NCBI GenBank assembly: GCA_964247295.1
Contig: CAXTTV010000028.1
Span: forward strand, 1 to 34,427
Length of the DNA: 34,427 nt
Source of the DNA: CAXTTV01 sp964247295
GTDB lineage: Bacteria; Chloroflexota; Ktedonobacteria; Ktedonobacterales; Ktedonobacteraceae
Direction of reading: 5' to 3'
The notes beneath the pieces were generated by a model, which saw only the letters and a program-made list of their open reading frames with translations, made no database searches and had not been told where the DNA came from. Below are positions 7,464-15,714 of the stretch, piece by piece; the first letter of the stretch is position 1, and each line of letters starts with the position of its first letter. Position numbers and translations under genes: made by a program.

Positions 7464-10400
7464 TTATTGGTCTCCCTCGAAACCAGAAAGATTAATGCCG
7501 AGCTCGGGCATTACATCATTGGATGTGTCTTCTACGAACTGGATCTTCTGCTCATCCTCGTTCAGAACCTCGACGTTAATACCAAGGCTCTGCAACTCTT
7601 TGACCAGAACTTTAAAGGACTCCGGTACACCGGGCTCCATAATGTTCTCACCCTTGACGATCGCCTCGTAGGTCTTGACACGACCAACAACGTCGTCGGA
7701 CTTCACTGTCAGGATCTCCTGTAGAATGTTGGAAGCACCATACGCTTCCAGGGCCCAGACCTCCATCTCACCAAAGCGCTGACCACCAAACTGCGCTTTA
7801 CCACCCAGCGGCTGCTGCGTGATCAAGCTGTATGGGCCGGTGGAACGTGCGTGAACTTTGTCTTCGACAAGGTGAGCCAGTTTCAACATGTAGGTATAGC
7901 CGACGGTCACGGGATGATCAAAAGGATCACCTGTACGACCATCGTAGAGTTGGACTTTACCAGTCTCAGGCAGATTTGCTCTCCTGAGCATCTCCTCGAT
8001 GTCTTCTTCGGTTGCGCCGTCGAAGACCGGAGTGGCGATCTTAAAGCCCAGACTACTGGCGGCCCATCCCAGATGGGTCTCCATGATCTGACCAATATTC
8101 ATACGGTGCGGCACGCCTAACGGGTTTAGAATGATATCTACTGGTGACCCATCTGGCAGGAATGGCATATCTTCGATCGGCAGCACGCGTGAGATCACGC
8201 CTTTGTTGCCGTGGCGTCCCGCCATTTTGTCGCCGGCACCGATCTTACGCTTCTGGGCGATGCTGACGCGTACCAGTTGGTTGACACCGGGAGGCAGCTC
8301 ATCTCCGGCATCGCGGGAGAAGACTTTGACCTCGACAATTTTACCGCGCTCACCGTGTGGGACGCGTAGCGAGGTATCTTTCACCTCACGGGCCTTCTCA
8401 CCAAAGATCGCGCGCAGCAGTTTCTCTTCGGCGGTCAGCTCGGTCTCGCCCTTCGGCGTAATCTTACCGACCAGGATATCCTGCGGCCCAACCTCGGCCC
8501 CCACATAGATGATGCCGCGCTCGTCCAGATTGCGGAGTCCCTCTTCACCCACGTTGGGAATATCGCGGGTAATCTCTTCAGGTCCCAGCTTGGTATCGCG
8601 GGCGTCGATCTCGTACTTCTCAATGTGGATCGAGGTGAACAGATCCTCGCGGACAATCCTTTCGCTGATCAGAATGGCGTCCTCGTAGTTACCACCCTCC
8701 CAGCTCATAAAGGCCACCAGGATATTCTGCCCCAGCGCGACCTCGCCGTTCTCGGTTGAAGAGCTATCGGCGATAACCTGACCCCGACGCACGCGATCGC
8801 CCTTATGAACGATCGGGCGCTGGTTAATGCAGGTTCCAGCATTAGAGCGCATAAACTTACGTAAGCGATAGCTTTGCAGATCGCCGGTAGCGCCGACGAT
8901 CTCAATCTTTCGAGCAGTTGAGCTTACCACCTCACCATCCTCACGGCAGACCAGTACCTGGCCGGAGTCAATGGCAACCTGACGCTCCATACCCGTACCA
9001 CAGATTGGCGACTGGGGTCGCAGCAGCGGCACTGCCTGGCGTTGCATGTTCGCGCCCATGAGCGCGCGGTTTACGTCGTCGTGCTCAAGGAAAGGGATCA
9101 GAGCGGTGGCGACGCTAACGGTCTGGCGGGGCGAGACATCCATGTAGTTCATGCTATCAGCGCTTTCCTGCACAAACTCACCTTGATAGCGAGCCAGGAC
9201 GCGCTCTTCAGCGAACTCATTGTTATCGGTCAGTACAGCGTTGGCCTGAGCGATCCAGAAGTTCTCTTCATCATCGGCGGTGCGATAATCCACCTCGTCG
9301 GTGACAAAGGGCCGGACACGGACCTCAACATCTCCCAGAATACTGGAAAGCTTCTGGAACAGAGCCTCATCTACACGGACCCGTGGGCGGGCCGGTAGAA
9401 CCACCTTGCCATTCGCGTCTTTGATCTCTTCACGCTCACGGCCATAGATGCCCCGCATCTCGCGACCGATCAGCACAGGATCATTGGCGCGCAACCGCTG
9501 ATAAACCTTGCGGTATGGAGTTTCAACGAACCCGTAGGGATTAATCTGTCCATAGGTCGCAAGATTACCAATCAAGCCGATGTTTGGACCCTCAGGGGTC
9601 TCAATCGGACAGATGCGGCCATAGTGGGAATGGTGAACGTCGCGAACATCAAATCCCGCGCGCTCACGCGAAAGACCACCAGGACCCAGAGCCGAGAGAC
9701 GGCGCTTGTGACCGATCTCAGCCAGCGCATTGGTCTGATCCATAAACTGAGACAACTGGCTACCACCAAAGAACTCTTTCATGGCGGCAACCACAGGACG
9801 GATATTGATCAGGGCATTCGGGGTGGCCTGACCGGCCTCCTGAATGCTCATGCGCTCTTTAACAACGCGCTCCATACGCAACAGACCAACGCGGAACTGG
9901 GCCTGGATCAGCTCACCAACACAACGGACGCGGCGGTTGCCCAGGTGGTCGATATCGTCCTTACGGCCATGCCCATTATTGAGCTCAACCAGCCGGCGAA
10001 CGATGTTCACTAGATCGTCCAGCGTCAGGGTACGTACATTATGCGGAGTAGACTCATCCAGCTTGCGGTTCAACTTATAGCGACCAACGCTTCCAAGATC
10101 GTATCGACGTGGATTAAAGAATAGATTTTTGATCAGGGAACGCGCGTTATCAATTGTAGCAGGATCGCCCGGACGAAGCTTTTTGTAAAGCTCCAGCAGA
10201 GCCTCATCCTCTTTTTTAATTGGATCGCGGTCCAGTGTCGCCTGGATATAGCGGATCACAGGATCGTTATCCTGGCCTGTGAACGCATCCAGAAGCCCCT
10301 GATCCGTAGATAAGTCCAGATTCTCGTGAAACCACTGGTCCTTCGCCATACTGGAGATTGCCCGTAACAGCGTCGTCACTGGAAGCTTACGCTTGCGGTC

Positions 10401-10961
10401 AATCTTCACGGTCATCAGATTCTTATTGCTGGTCTCAAACTCCAGCCAGGCACCACGACCAGGGATCAACTTCGCGGCGTACAGCTTGCGACCGGTGGTC
10501 GCATCTTCATCAACAGTAAAGTAGACACCTGGGGAACGAACCAACTGGCTCACCACCACACGCTCAGCCCCATTGATAATAAAGGTTCCTTCCTTTGTCA
10601 TCAATGGGAAATCACCCATGAAAATGTCTTTCTCGATGATCTCGCCGGTCTCTTTATTTGTCAAACGGGCTTTTACCGTTAAAGGGGCCGCGTACGTTGC
10701 ATCGCGATCGCGACACTCATCTTCACCGTACTTTGGTTTGCCAAATGGCTCAGGAGGTACATCAAAGTCCAGCTTCAGGTTCTTCCCAGTAAAATCTTCA
10801 ATGGGAGAAATCTCATCAAAAAGCTCCTTCAAGCCTTCTTTCTTAAACCATTCAAAGGAGTCAAGCTGAATCTGGATCAGGCCTGGCATGGGCCGTATGT
10901 CCGGAATGCGCGCGAATGAGACACGCTCCGGGAGGGCAACGACCTTACTGCTTACTGCCAT
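7464..10961 (-). CDS. rpoB: RNA polymerase beta subunit
   Basis: Beta forms the second half of the RNA polymerase active-site cleft. The product is 1165 residues, a normal length for a beta subunit without the large lineage-specific inserts of proteobacteria. The ATG at 10961 is preceded by GAGGAG about 10 nt away. The rifampicin pocket is clearly visible as SQLSQFMDQTNALAEIGHKR (about residues 401-420) followed by RLSALGPGGLSRERAGF. Asp408, His418 and Ser423 match E. coli 516, 526 and 531, so a rifampicin-sensitive enzyme is predicted. Other hallmarks are CPIETPEGPNIGLIGNLATY, NILVAFMSWEGGNYEDAIL, KMAGRHGNKGVIS and the C-terminal QPLGGKAQFGGQRFGEMEVW. It is the first gene of the operon, with a long leader and a consensus promoter upstream. 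Confidence 0.98.
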   Translation of the reverse strand: MAVSSKVVALPERVSFARIPDIRPMPGLIQIQLDSFEWFKKEGLKELFDEISPIEDFTGKNLKLDFDVPPEPFGKPKYGEDECRDRDATYAAPLTVKARLTNKETGEIIEKDIFMGDFPLMTKEGTFIINGAERVVVSQLVRSPGVYFTVDEDATTGRKLYAAKLIPGRGAWLEFETSNKNLMTVKIDRKRKLPVTTLLRAISSMAKDQWFHENLDLSTDQGLLDAFTGQDNDPVIRYIQATLDRDPIKKEDEALLELYKKLRPGDPATIDNARSLIKNLFFNPRRYDLGSVGRYKLNRKLDESTPHNVRTLTLDDLVNIVRRLVELNNGHGRKDDIDHLGNRRVRCVGELIQAQFRVGLLRMERVVKERMSIQEAGQATPNALINIRPVVAAMKEFFGGSQLSQFMDQTNALAEIGHKRRLSALGPGGLSRERAGFDVRDVHHSHYGRICPIETPEGPNIGLIGNLATYGQINPYGFVETPYRKVYQRLRANDPVLIGREMRGIYGREREEIKDANGKVVLPARPRVRVDEALFQKLSSILGDVEVRVRPFVTDEVDYRTADDEENFWIAQANAVLTDNNEFAEERVLARYQGEFVQESADSMNYMDVSPRQTVSVATALIPFLEHDDVNRALMGANMQRQAVPLLRPQSPICGTGMERQVAIDSGQVLVCREDGEVVSSTARKIEIVGATGDLQSYRLRKFMRSNAGTCINQRPIVHKGDRVRRGQVIADSSSTENGEVALGQNILVAFMSWEGGNYEDAILISERIVREDLFTSIHIEKYEIDARDTKLGPEEITRDIPNVGEEGLRNLDERGIIYVGAEVGPQDILVGKITPKGETELTAEEKLLRAIFGEKAREVKDTSLRVPHGERGKIVEVKVFSRDAGDELPPGVNQLVRVSIAQKRKIGAGDKMAGRHGNKGVISRVLPIEDMPFLPDGSPVDIILNPLGVPHRMNIGQIMETHLGWAASSLGFKIATPVFDGATEEDIEEMLRRANLPETGKVQLYDGRTGDPFDHPVTVGYTYMLKLAHLVEDKVHARSTGPYSLITQQPLGGKAQFGGQRFGEMEVWALEAYGASNILQEILTVKSDDVVGRVKTYEAIVKGENIMEPGVPESFKVLVKELQSLGINVEVLNEDEQKIQFVEDTSNDVMPELGINLSGFEGDQ

Positions 10962-11481
10962 GTGTAGTGTTCTCCTCTCACCTAATTACCACAGAGGATG
11001 TTGAGAGGCATACGAAAAATGCCCCTCTTGAAAAAAAATGGATTTGCCAAAACAGAAAAAAAGATACTTGTATAAATGCCTTTGCTGAGAAACGTTCTAT
11101 GACAAGAAAAGTAACCGCCGTGGGCTTACGCCAGCGGTTACTCCTATACCATGCACACGCCTTCGTCTGAACACCCAACGTTCCCCCAAGCCAACTCCCA
11201 GTCGGACACAACAACTTCTACTTTTGAAGACAGCAAAAAAACGCTACACCTTCCCTTTCGACCAACTTCACACCTGTGCAGCTTCAGGTTCTAGCTTCAT
11301 TGCGGACTGTTGCCACAGCCCAACAGGGGCTAGTTTTAGAAAAGGCTACTACAGTGAGGTTAATCGGGGAATGATGTATCGTCACAATGTCTGGTTTTTA
11401 CGTCTTCTTTGCCTGCTTCTGTGTGTTGGATAGCGTCTGCTGCCATTGTTACCTATTATAGTCATATATAAACTCTGGCAA
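10962..11481 (-). promoter_or_regulatory. Long 5' leader of the rpoBC operon
   Basis: About 520 nt separate the predicted transcription start (near 11481) from the rpoB ATG. No conserved ORF was recognised on either strand. Structures seen in the transcript sense are a small hairpin AGCCC-CTGTT-GGGCT (11317-11331) and the terminator-like hairpin at 11100-11142. A second TATAAT (11455-11460 on the minus strand) has TTGCCA only 15 nt upstream, so it is a weak alternative promoter. Leader-mediated control of RNA polymerase synthesis is inferred. Confidence 0.5.
11100..11142 (-). terminator. Terminator-like hairpin (putative attenuator) in rpoB leader
   Basis: In the transcript, AGTAACCGC (11142-11134) pairs perfectly with GCGGTTACT (11118-11110). 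The stem encloses a second small hairpin GGC-GTAA-GCC with a GNRA-type loop and is followed directly by TTTCTTGTC. This is the layout of an intrinsic terminator. It lies about 150 nt before rpoB and 340 nt after the promoter, so it would attenuate rather than end the operon. Confidence 0.55.
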
Positions 11482-11487
11482 GGACCC

Positions 11488-11516
11488 ATTATATAACGTT
11501 TCTCCCCCTTTGTCAA
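11488..11516 (-). promoter_or_regulatory. Consensus sigma70-type promoter for rpoBC
   Basis: On the minus strand, TTGACA (11516-11511) and TATAAT (11493-11488) are both perfect consensus hexamers, separated by exactly 17 nt. Transcription should begin near 11481. The TGA inside the -35 box is also the stop codon of the upstream membrane-protein gene. Confidence 0.85.
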
Positions 11517-12358
11517 TAGCTACCGGTACGAATTTCGGAGACGGCTAAAAACTCACCGGTTGCGTTAAATAGTTCTTCGATCTGCTCCACCAGTCCGGCA
11601 TTCGCCTGAAACTCCCGCAGGCATTTCTGCAATAAGAAGAGCAGATGGCGCTGATCCTCGGGATCAAACAGGTTGAGATCTATGATGGCTTCGGGCTTGT
11701 TTGGGTGGACGATGCTGAGAACTCCTCCGTCCAGCATGATGGCGGTCTGCGAGGAGATCTGATAGGTGCAGGGGGAGCCGATCTTCAGGAAGTTGGACCG
11801 CCAGCCTAACCAGCCAATAAAGGTGACGCCCAGGGCCGGAACGGTCAAACATAAGCCCGCGAGGCTTAAGATACCGACAAAGAGGCAAGCCAGGATCTTC
11901 GCGATGCCCGCTGGCAAGAGGAACGCCCAATTGAACAGTAGAGAGGGCAGCAATCCAACAACAGCGACGATAAAGCAGACATAGGGTGTTCCTACACTCC
12001 AGAAGATGGCGGCCAGATTGGCGATGGAGAGATCTCGAACGGTCATGGTGCTTTCTTCTTCCAGGCGGAGGATTTCGCGCCGCTGACCTTGAGAAAGTAC
12101 ATAGAGAAAACGGAGCACCAGAATAGCTCCAGAGAGGGCGAGCACCCCAGCGTATCCAATGAGCAGCACCAGAGCATCCGGCCATTTCAGGTACAGTGTG
12201 AATGTATGGCTATAGGTGGGCCAGAAGGAGCGCAGGATTACGATACTCACCAGGGCAACCAGCGCGAAAGCGGTAAATGAGAGCCACCCTAGCAAGCATG
12301 TGCGCGTATACGACGCACGCCGCAGGCGAAAAAGATAGGCGCTTCCAATCAGATGCAT
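11513..12358 (-). CDS. Unidentified membrane protein, four predicted TM segments
   Basis: This 281-residue protein was not recognised as a known family. Hydrophobic stretches at about 21-43, 60-88, 113-137 and 142-186 suggest four or five membrane segments. A charged cytosolic loop, RREILRLEEESTMTVRDL, follows the second. The last ~95 residues look soluble and may form a small beta-rich domain (ISSQTAIMLDGGVLSIVHP ... IIDLNLFDPEDQRHLLFLLQ) ending in an amphipathic helix; a PH-like domain is one possibility but is not shown. The ATG at 12358 has a weak GAGGTG upstream. It is the gene immediately upstream of rpoB, and its TGA stop is embedded in the rpoBC -35 hexamer. An overlapping 173-residue frame (12185-11664) is a shadow of this gene. 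Confidence 0.75.
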   Translation of the reverse strand: MHLIGSAYLFRLRRASYTRTCLLGWLSFTAFALVALVSIVILRSFWPTYSHTFTLYLKWPDALVLLIGYAGVLALSGAILVLRFLYVLSQGQRREILRLEEESTMTVRDLSIANLAAIFWSVGTPYVCFIVAVVGLLPSLLFNWAFLLPAGIAKILACLFVGILSLAGLCLTVPALGVTFIGWLGWRSNFLKIGSPCTYQISSQTAIMLDGGVLSIVHPNKPEAIIDLNLFDPEDQRHLLFLLQKCLREFQANAGLVEQIEELFNATGEFLAVSEIRTGSY

Positions 12359-12497
12359 CCTACACCTCTAAAAAGGATTGTTTATTTGAAACGAAAAGTG
12401 CGTTATGAGAACAAGAATGGGGCTGATATCCCTTTTTCTTACTGTTTATAACGCATGGGGGGTAAGGCTGGCTACAAATCCTGGAGTATGTGTTTTT
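12359..12497. other. Intergenic region between cysK and membrane-protein gene
   Basis: AT-rich spacer. It contains a perfect 8-nt inverted repeat TGCGTTAT/ATAACGCA with arms at 12399-12406 and 12448-12455. The arms are 41 nt apart, so a protein-binding or looped structure is uncertain. No good promoter match was found. Confidence 0.3.
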
Positions 12498-13481
12498 TTA
12501 AGAGCGCGAGGCTTTACGGAGATCTTCAAAAAGCGGGGTCTGTAGATAGCGCTCGGCGGCACTGGGATACACGGTGACAATCACTTTGCCCCGGTTTCGA
12601 TCTTTACTCGCCTCTTGCAGGGCGGCCCATGTTACGGCTCCACTGCTGATCCCAATGGAGATACCTTCTTCTTGCATGACGCGAATGGCGGTGGCGATGG
12701 CGTCTTGATCGCTGACGGTGATAATCCGATCGATTACGTCGGTCTTCAGGGTCTCAGGAATGAAGCCCGGCCCCAGTCCTTCGATCCGATGCGGCCCCGG
12801 TCGCTTGCCAGAGAGAATAGCGCTGGCGGTCGGCTCGACGGCAACGACCTCTAAGGAGGGCTTGCGCTCGCGTAACCCTTCGGCCAGCCCTGTGATTGTC
12901 CCACCGGTTCCGACGCCGATGACAATCATATCTACCTCACCACCAGTATCCTCCCAGATTTCGACAGCGGTATGCTCGCGGTGCGCGCGCGGATTGGCTT
13001 GATTGGTGAATTGTTGGGGCGACCAGACGTTGGGGAGGGTGGCGCGGTATTCCTGGACCTTGCTGATGGCTCCCCGCATTCCCTGGTTACCGGGCGTGAG
13101 GATAATCTGCGCGCCAAAGCGCCTGATGAGCAGGCGGCGCTCCAGACTGATGGTGTCAGGCATAGTGAGGATACACTGGTAGCCGCGAGCGGCGGCGATC
13201 CAGGCCAGGGAGATCCCCATATTCCCGCTGGTGGGCTCGGCGATAATCCCCCCTGGGCGCAGTAACTCCTGTTGCTCGGCCTCCCGCACCATCTGGAGGG
13301 CAATCCTGTCTTTTACGCTCCCACCAGGGCTAAACATCTCTAGTTTTGCCAGGACGGTTGCCTTCGCATTCGCGGTCATCCTATGCAACTGAACCATCGG
13401 GGTCCGGCCAATGAGATTGGTCGTATCTTTCGCCCAGCGGGACATATTCTTGCTGCCTTCTCTCTTTCGTGGGCACAACAT
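12498..13481 (-). CDS. cysK: Cysteine synthase (O-acetylserine sulfhydrylase), PLP-dependent
   Basis: The enzyme converts O-acetylserine and sulfide to cysteine in the cytosol. The 327-residue product has the fold-type II PLP lysine in FSPGGSVKDRI (Lys57). It also has the substrate loop EPTSGNMGISLAW, the phosphate-binding loop GVGTGGTITG and GISSGAV near the C-terminus. QQFTNQANPRAHREHTAVEI is typical of the CysK/CysM family and favours CysK. Two starts are possible. ATG 13481 has an excellent GAGGTG 5 nt upstream and is used here. ATG 13445 (MSRWAKDTTNLIG) agrees better with homologue N-termini but has only a weak AAGG. It lies just downstream of an Rrf2-type regulator, a neighbourhood known from CymR-like control of cysteine metabolism. 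Confidence 0.93.
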   Translation of the reverse strand: MLCPRKREGSKNMSRWAKDTTNLIGRTPMVQLHRMTANAKATVLAKLEMFSPGGSVKDRIALQMVREAEQQELLRPGGIIAEPTSGNMGISLAWIAAARGYQCILTMPDTISLERRLLIRRFGAQIILTPGNQGMRGAISKVQEYRATLPNVWSPQQFTNQANPRAHREHTAVEIWEDTGGEVDMIVIGVGTGGTITGLAEGLRERKPSLEVVAVEPTASAILSGKRPGPHRIEGLGPGFIPETLKTDVIDRIITVSDQDAIATAIRVMQEEGISIGISSGAVTWAALQEASKDRNRGKVIVTVYPSAAERYLQTPLFEDLRKASRS

Positions 13482-13488
13482 ATGCCCA

Positions 13489-13519
13489 CCTCAGGTAGCG
13501 ATCCACTCCTGCCCTGAGG
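13489..13519 (-). promoter_or_regulatory. Inverted repeat overlapping cysK ribosome site
   Basis: In the mRNA, CCTCAGG (13519-13513) can pair with CCTGAGG (13495-13489), 17 nt apart. The 3' arm contains most of the GAGGTG ribosome site of the ATG at 13481, so the hairpin could hide the cysK start. Alternatively the arms could be a DNA operator for the neighbouring Rrf2 protein. Confidence 0.45.
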
Positions 13520-13540
13520 CGAATCACCAACCACAATGGA

Positions 13541-13978
13541 TTAGATGTAGTACATCATCTCGCCGCTATCGGTACGATGCTTTTGTGCCAGAGCCTCGAT
13601 AGTCGTGGAGGTCAGGATCTTTTGTGTCAGGGTGTCGATCTCTTGCCAGACATCGCGAAGGGCACATCCTGGGGATAGTTGGCAGACATCGGGGTTTGGC
13701 AGACATTCCATGGGAGGAACATATCCTTCCAGGGCCTGCATCACTTGAGCCATGGTAATCTCGGCGGGAGGTCGAGCCAGCATATGGCCGCCTTTAGGAC
13801 CACGTATGCTTTTCACCAGGCCCTCTTTGCGGAGAACCATTAAGATCTGATCCAGATACTGTTCAGGAACATGCTGCCGGCCCGCGATATCCGAGCTCTC
13901 GATCGGTCCCTGTCCGTAGTACGCCGCCATATCTAACATTGCCCGCAGTCCGTAATCACCCTTCATTGTTAATTTCAT
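13541..13978 (-). CDS. Rrf2-family transcriptional regulator with three cysteines
   Basis: Rrf2 proteins are winged-helix dimers that sense Fe-S clusters, NO or sulfur status. Starting from ATG 13978 the protein is 145 residues and opens with the family signature MKLTMKGDYGLRAMLDMA; AAGG lies 8 nt upstream. An in-frame start 36 nt earlier (14014) is possible but does not fit the family. The recognition helix region reads SSDIAGRQHVPEQYLDQILM and the wing GLVKSIRGPKGGHMLARP. Three cysteines follow in ECLPNPDVCQLSPGCALR with C-x6-C-x5-C spacing, close to the C-x5-C-x5-C cluster ligands of IscR/NsrR. A bound Fe-S cluster is therefore plausible, unlike CymR, which lacks them. Lying between resB and cysK, it may tie sulfur or iron status to both genes. 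Confidence 0.88.
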   Translation of the reverse strand: MKLTMKGDYGLRAMLDMAAYYGQGPIESSDIAGRQHVPEQYLDQILMVLRKEGLVKSIRGPKGGHMLARPPAEITMAQVMQALEGYVPPMECLPNPDVCQLSPGCALRDVWQEIDTLTQKILTSTTIEALAQKHRTDSGEMMYYI

Positions 13979-14036
13979 ACCAAAAACCTTTCCCAATGAC
14001 GACGCAACAGACATATAGATATAGAGGAAGAATATC

Positions 14037-15668
14037 TTAGTCGCTACCTACTGTCAATGGCTGGGGCCGATCCACACTCTCTTTTTGGGCCTCACGCGTT
14101 ATTCCCAGCAGATCTATCCGAATATTGGTGAAGTGTTCGCGCAATGCGGCCATCTGAACCCGGTCCCCTTCAATCCGCAACCAGATCCGTTTTTGAGGAA
14201 AATAGAAGGTGATGCAGAGACTTAAGATTAAGATAACGGAGATGGGCCAGACCAATCCCGAGCCAATATCTTTGGTGACAAGTAAAACGGTTGCGTCCTG
14301 AGCGCTTTGCATGCTGATCTGCCAGTACCGATCCGGGCTGGCTTTTGTCTCACCGGGCCGAAGAAAGATCAGGGCCTTGCTCTGTTTGAAATCAGTATTC
14401 GCCGGCCCGATACTGAGAAGCAGACGCGGATTCTGAACCTCTGAGATATGCGACCCTCGATCGTGCAGAAAGATCACACGCAGGACGAGATTGGCTCCGG
14501 CCTGAGATCCCGATAATGGCATATCTCCGTAATCGAAGCTCACGCCTCCACTACTATCGTTCTGGTCCAGCACTACAGGCCCACTATAGACAATGCCTTG
14601 CCTGTCGGTAACTGTTACATCCACTGAGGGAATTAACGAGGATTGGTGGAAGACGATCCCTCCATACGCCAGAGGATCGTTGACGCGCAGGTGATCGCTG
14701 TGCGCGACCTGCTCTCCATCTCGATAGACACTAAGGTCGGTAACATAATCGGTCGCCAGCCCGGTCTGAGGATCAAACTTCGCGGTAAACCGGTTGGAGC
14801 GAAAGCTGATGTTATGTAACGTGCCACGGGGATACACCACGGCGCTCTCCCCCTGTGCCAACGCCTGATCAAAAGTCAGGCTGGCGAGAGAGTCGCTCAG
14901 AGCAACAAGTGGTCCCGGCAAAATACTTCTCGCCGGGCTGCCAGGAGCAAAACCATGCCACTGTGAGAGCAAGCCAGCCAGCATTAAAGAGACCAACGAG
15001 ATATGGAAGACAAAGGTTGAAAGCGTGGCCCACGAGTTTTTGTTGGCGTAAAGAAAGGTTACCGAGCTGTGATCTTCACTGCGCTCTACCAGACTGCGCA
15101 CCCGATAGTGACGGCGGCGTAACGCCTGGCGCGTCCACTCCACAGCCTCGGGATGCTGATACTCACCCCGTTCCAGGGCGTTCTGGTAAAATTTATCACT
15201 TCTCCGTAACAGGGGATGAGCAAAATTGTGCCAGATCGTCGGAGCCCGATTCAACAAACCACCAACAAGTGTGCTCATCGCCAGCAGGAACATCAGCAGA
15301 TAAAAATACCAGCTTGAAAAGATTTTAAAGAATTGCAGCCAGTCGTAGACCGGCGTCATCGACCCATAACGGGTAAGCACGTTCTGCTGTATCCAGAAGC
15401 TATAGCCAGCAGGATCGTTCAGTACCTCGGCTGGAGCCTGAGGAAAGTACACGCCCAGTAAACAGATACCAACAATCAGAGTGATTATCGCGATAGCGTT
15501 GCGGACAGAACTTAGCCAGCCCCAGAAAAAATCAATTGGGTGGCGTAATATAAAGAGAAGACGCCCAGGAGGACGCGATAACGGTCTGGATGGACGCTCT
15601 GGAGATGGAAGCTCAGTTCTTTGGGTCTCCACTTGCCCTATGGGCTGATGCTTTGCTGTTGTGGACAT
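14037..15668 (-). CDS. resB: ResB/Ccs1-like cytochrome c biogenesis protein
   Basis: ResB works with ResC/CcsA in system II cytochrome c maturation, delivering haem across the membrane and joining it to apocytochrome. The 543-residue product has the family layout. A Pro-rich cytosolic N-terminus (1-50) is followed by membrane segments at about 55-75, 119-139 and 216-236, with FVFHISLVSLMLAGLL holding the conserved histidine. A large extracytoplasmic domain follows (about 240-470), then a final membrane segment near 472-491 and a short tail. The ATG at 15668 is preceded by AAGGCAGG. The partner ccsA/resC is not in the window. It lies 58 nt upstream of the Rrf2 gene on the same strand and 46 nt downstream of the methyltransferase, so a shared transcript is possible. 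Confidence 0.9.
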   Translation of the reverse strand: MSTTAKHQPIGQVETQRTELPSPERPSRPLSRPPGRLLFILRHPIDFFWGWLSSVRNAIAIITLIVGICLLGVYFPQAPAEVLNDPAGYSFWIQQNVLTRYGSMTPVYDWLQFFKIFSSWYFYLLMFLLAMSTLVGGLLNRAPTIWHNFAHPLLRRSDKFYQNALERGEYQHPEAVEWTRQALRRRHYRVRSLVERSEDHSSVTFLYANKNSWATLSTFVFHISLVSLMLAGLLSQWHGFAPGSPARSILPGPLVALSDSLASLTFDQALAQGESAVVYPRGTLHNISFRSNRFTAKFDPQTGLATDYVTDLSVYRDGEQVAHSDHLRVNDPLAYGGIVFHQSSLIPSVDVTVTDRQGIVYSGPVVLDQNDSSGGVSFDYGDMPLSGSQAGANLVLRVIFLHDRGSHISEVQNPRLLLSIGPANTDFKQSKALIFLRPGETKASPDRYWQISMQSAQDATVLLVTKDIGSGLVWPISVILILSLCITFYFPQKRIWLRIEGDRVQMAALREHFTNIRIDLLGITREAQKESVDRPQPLTVGSD

Positions 15669-15714
15669 CCTGCCTTATCTCTCAACCGGAACATACTGCA
15701 AATAGATAGACCTA

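Noticed and set aside
11224..11433. 69-residue plus-strand ORF in the rpoB leader
   Set aside because: No ribosome site and no recognisable features; the region is better explained as untranslated leader.
11664..12185. 173-residue minus-strand ORF
   Set aside because: Shifted frame within the 281-residue membrane-protein gene; its composition (Arg/His/Pro/Ser) is that of a shadow frame.
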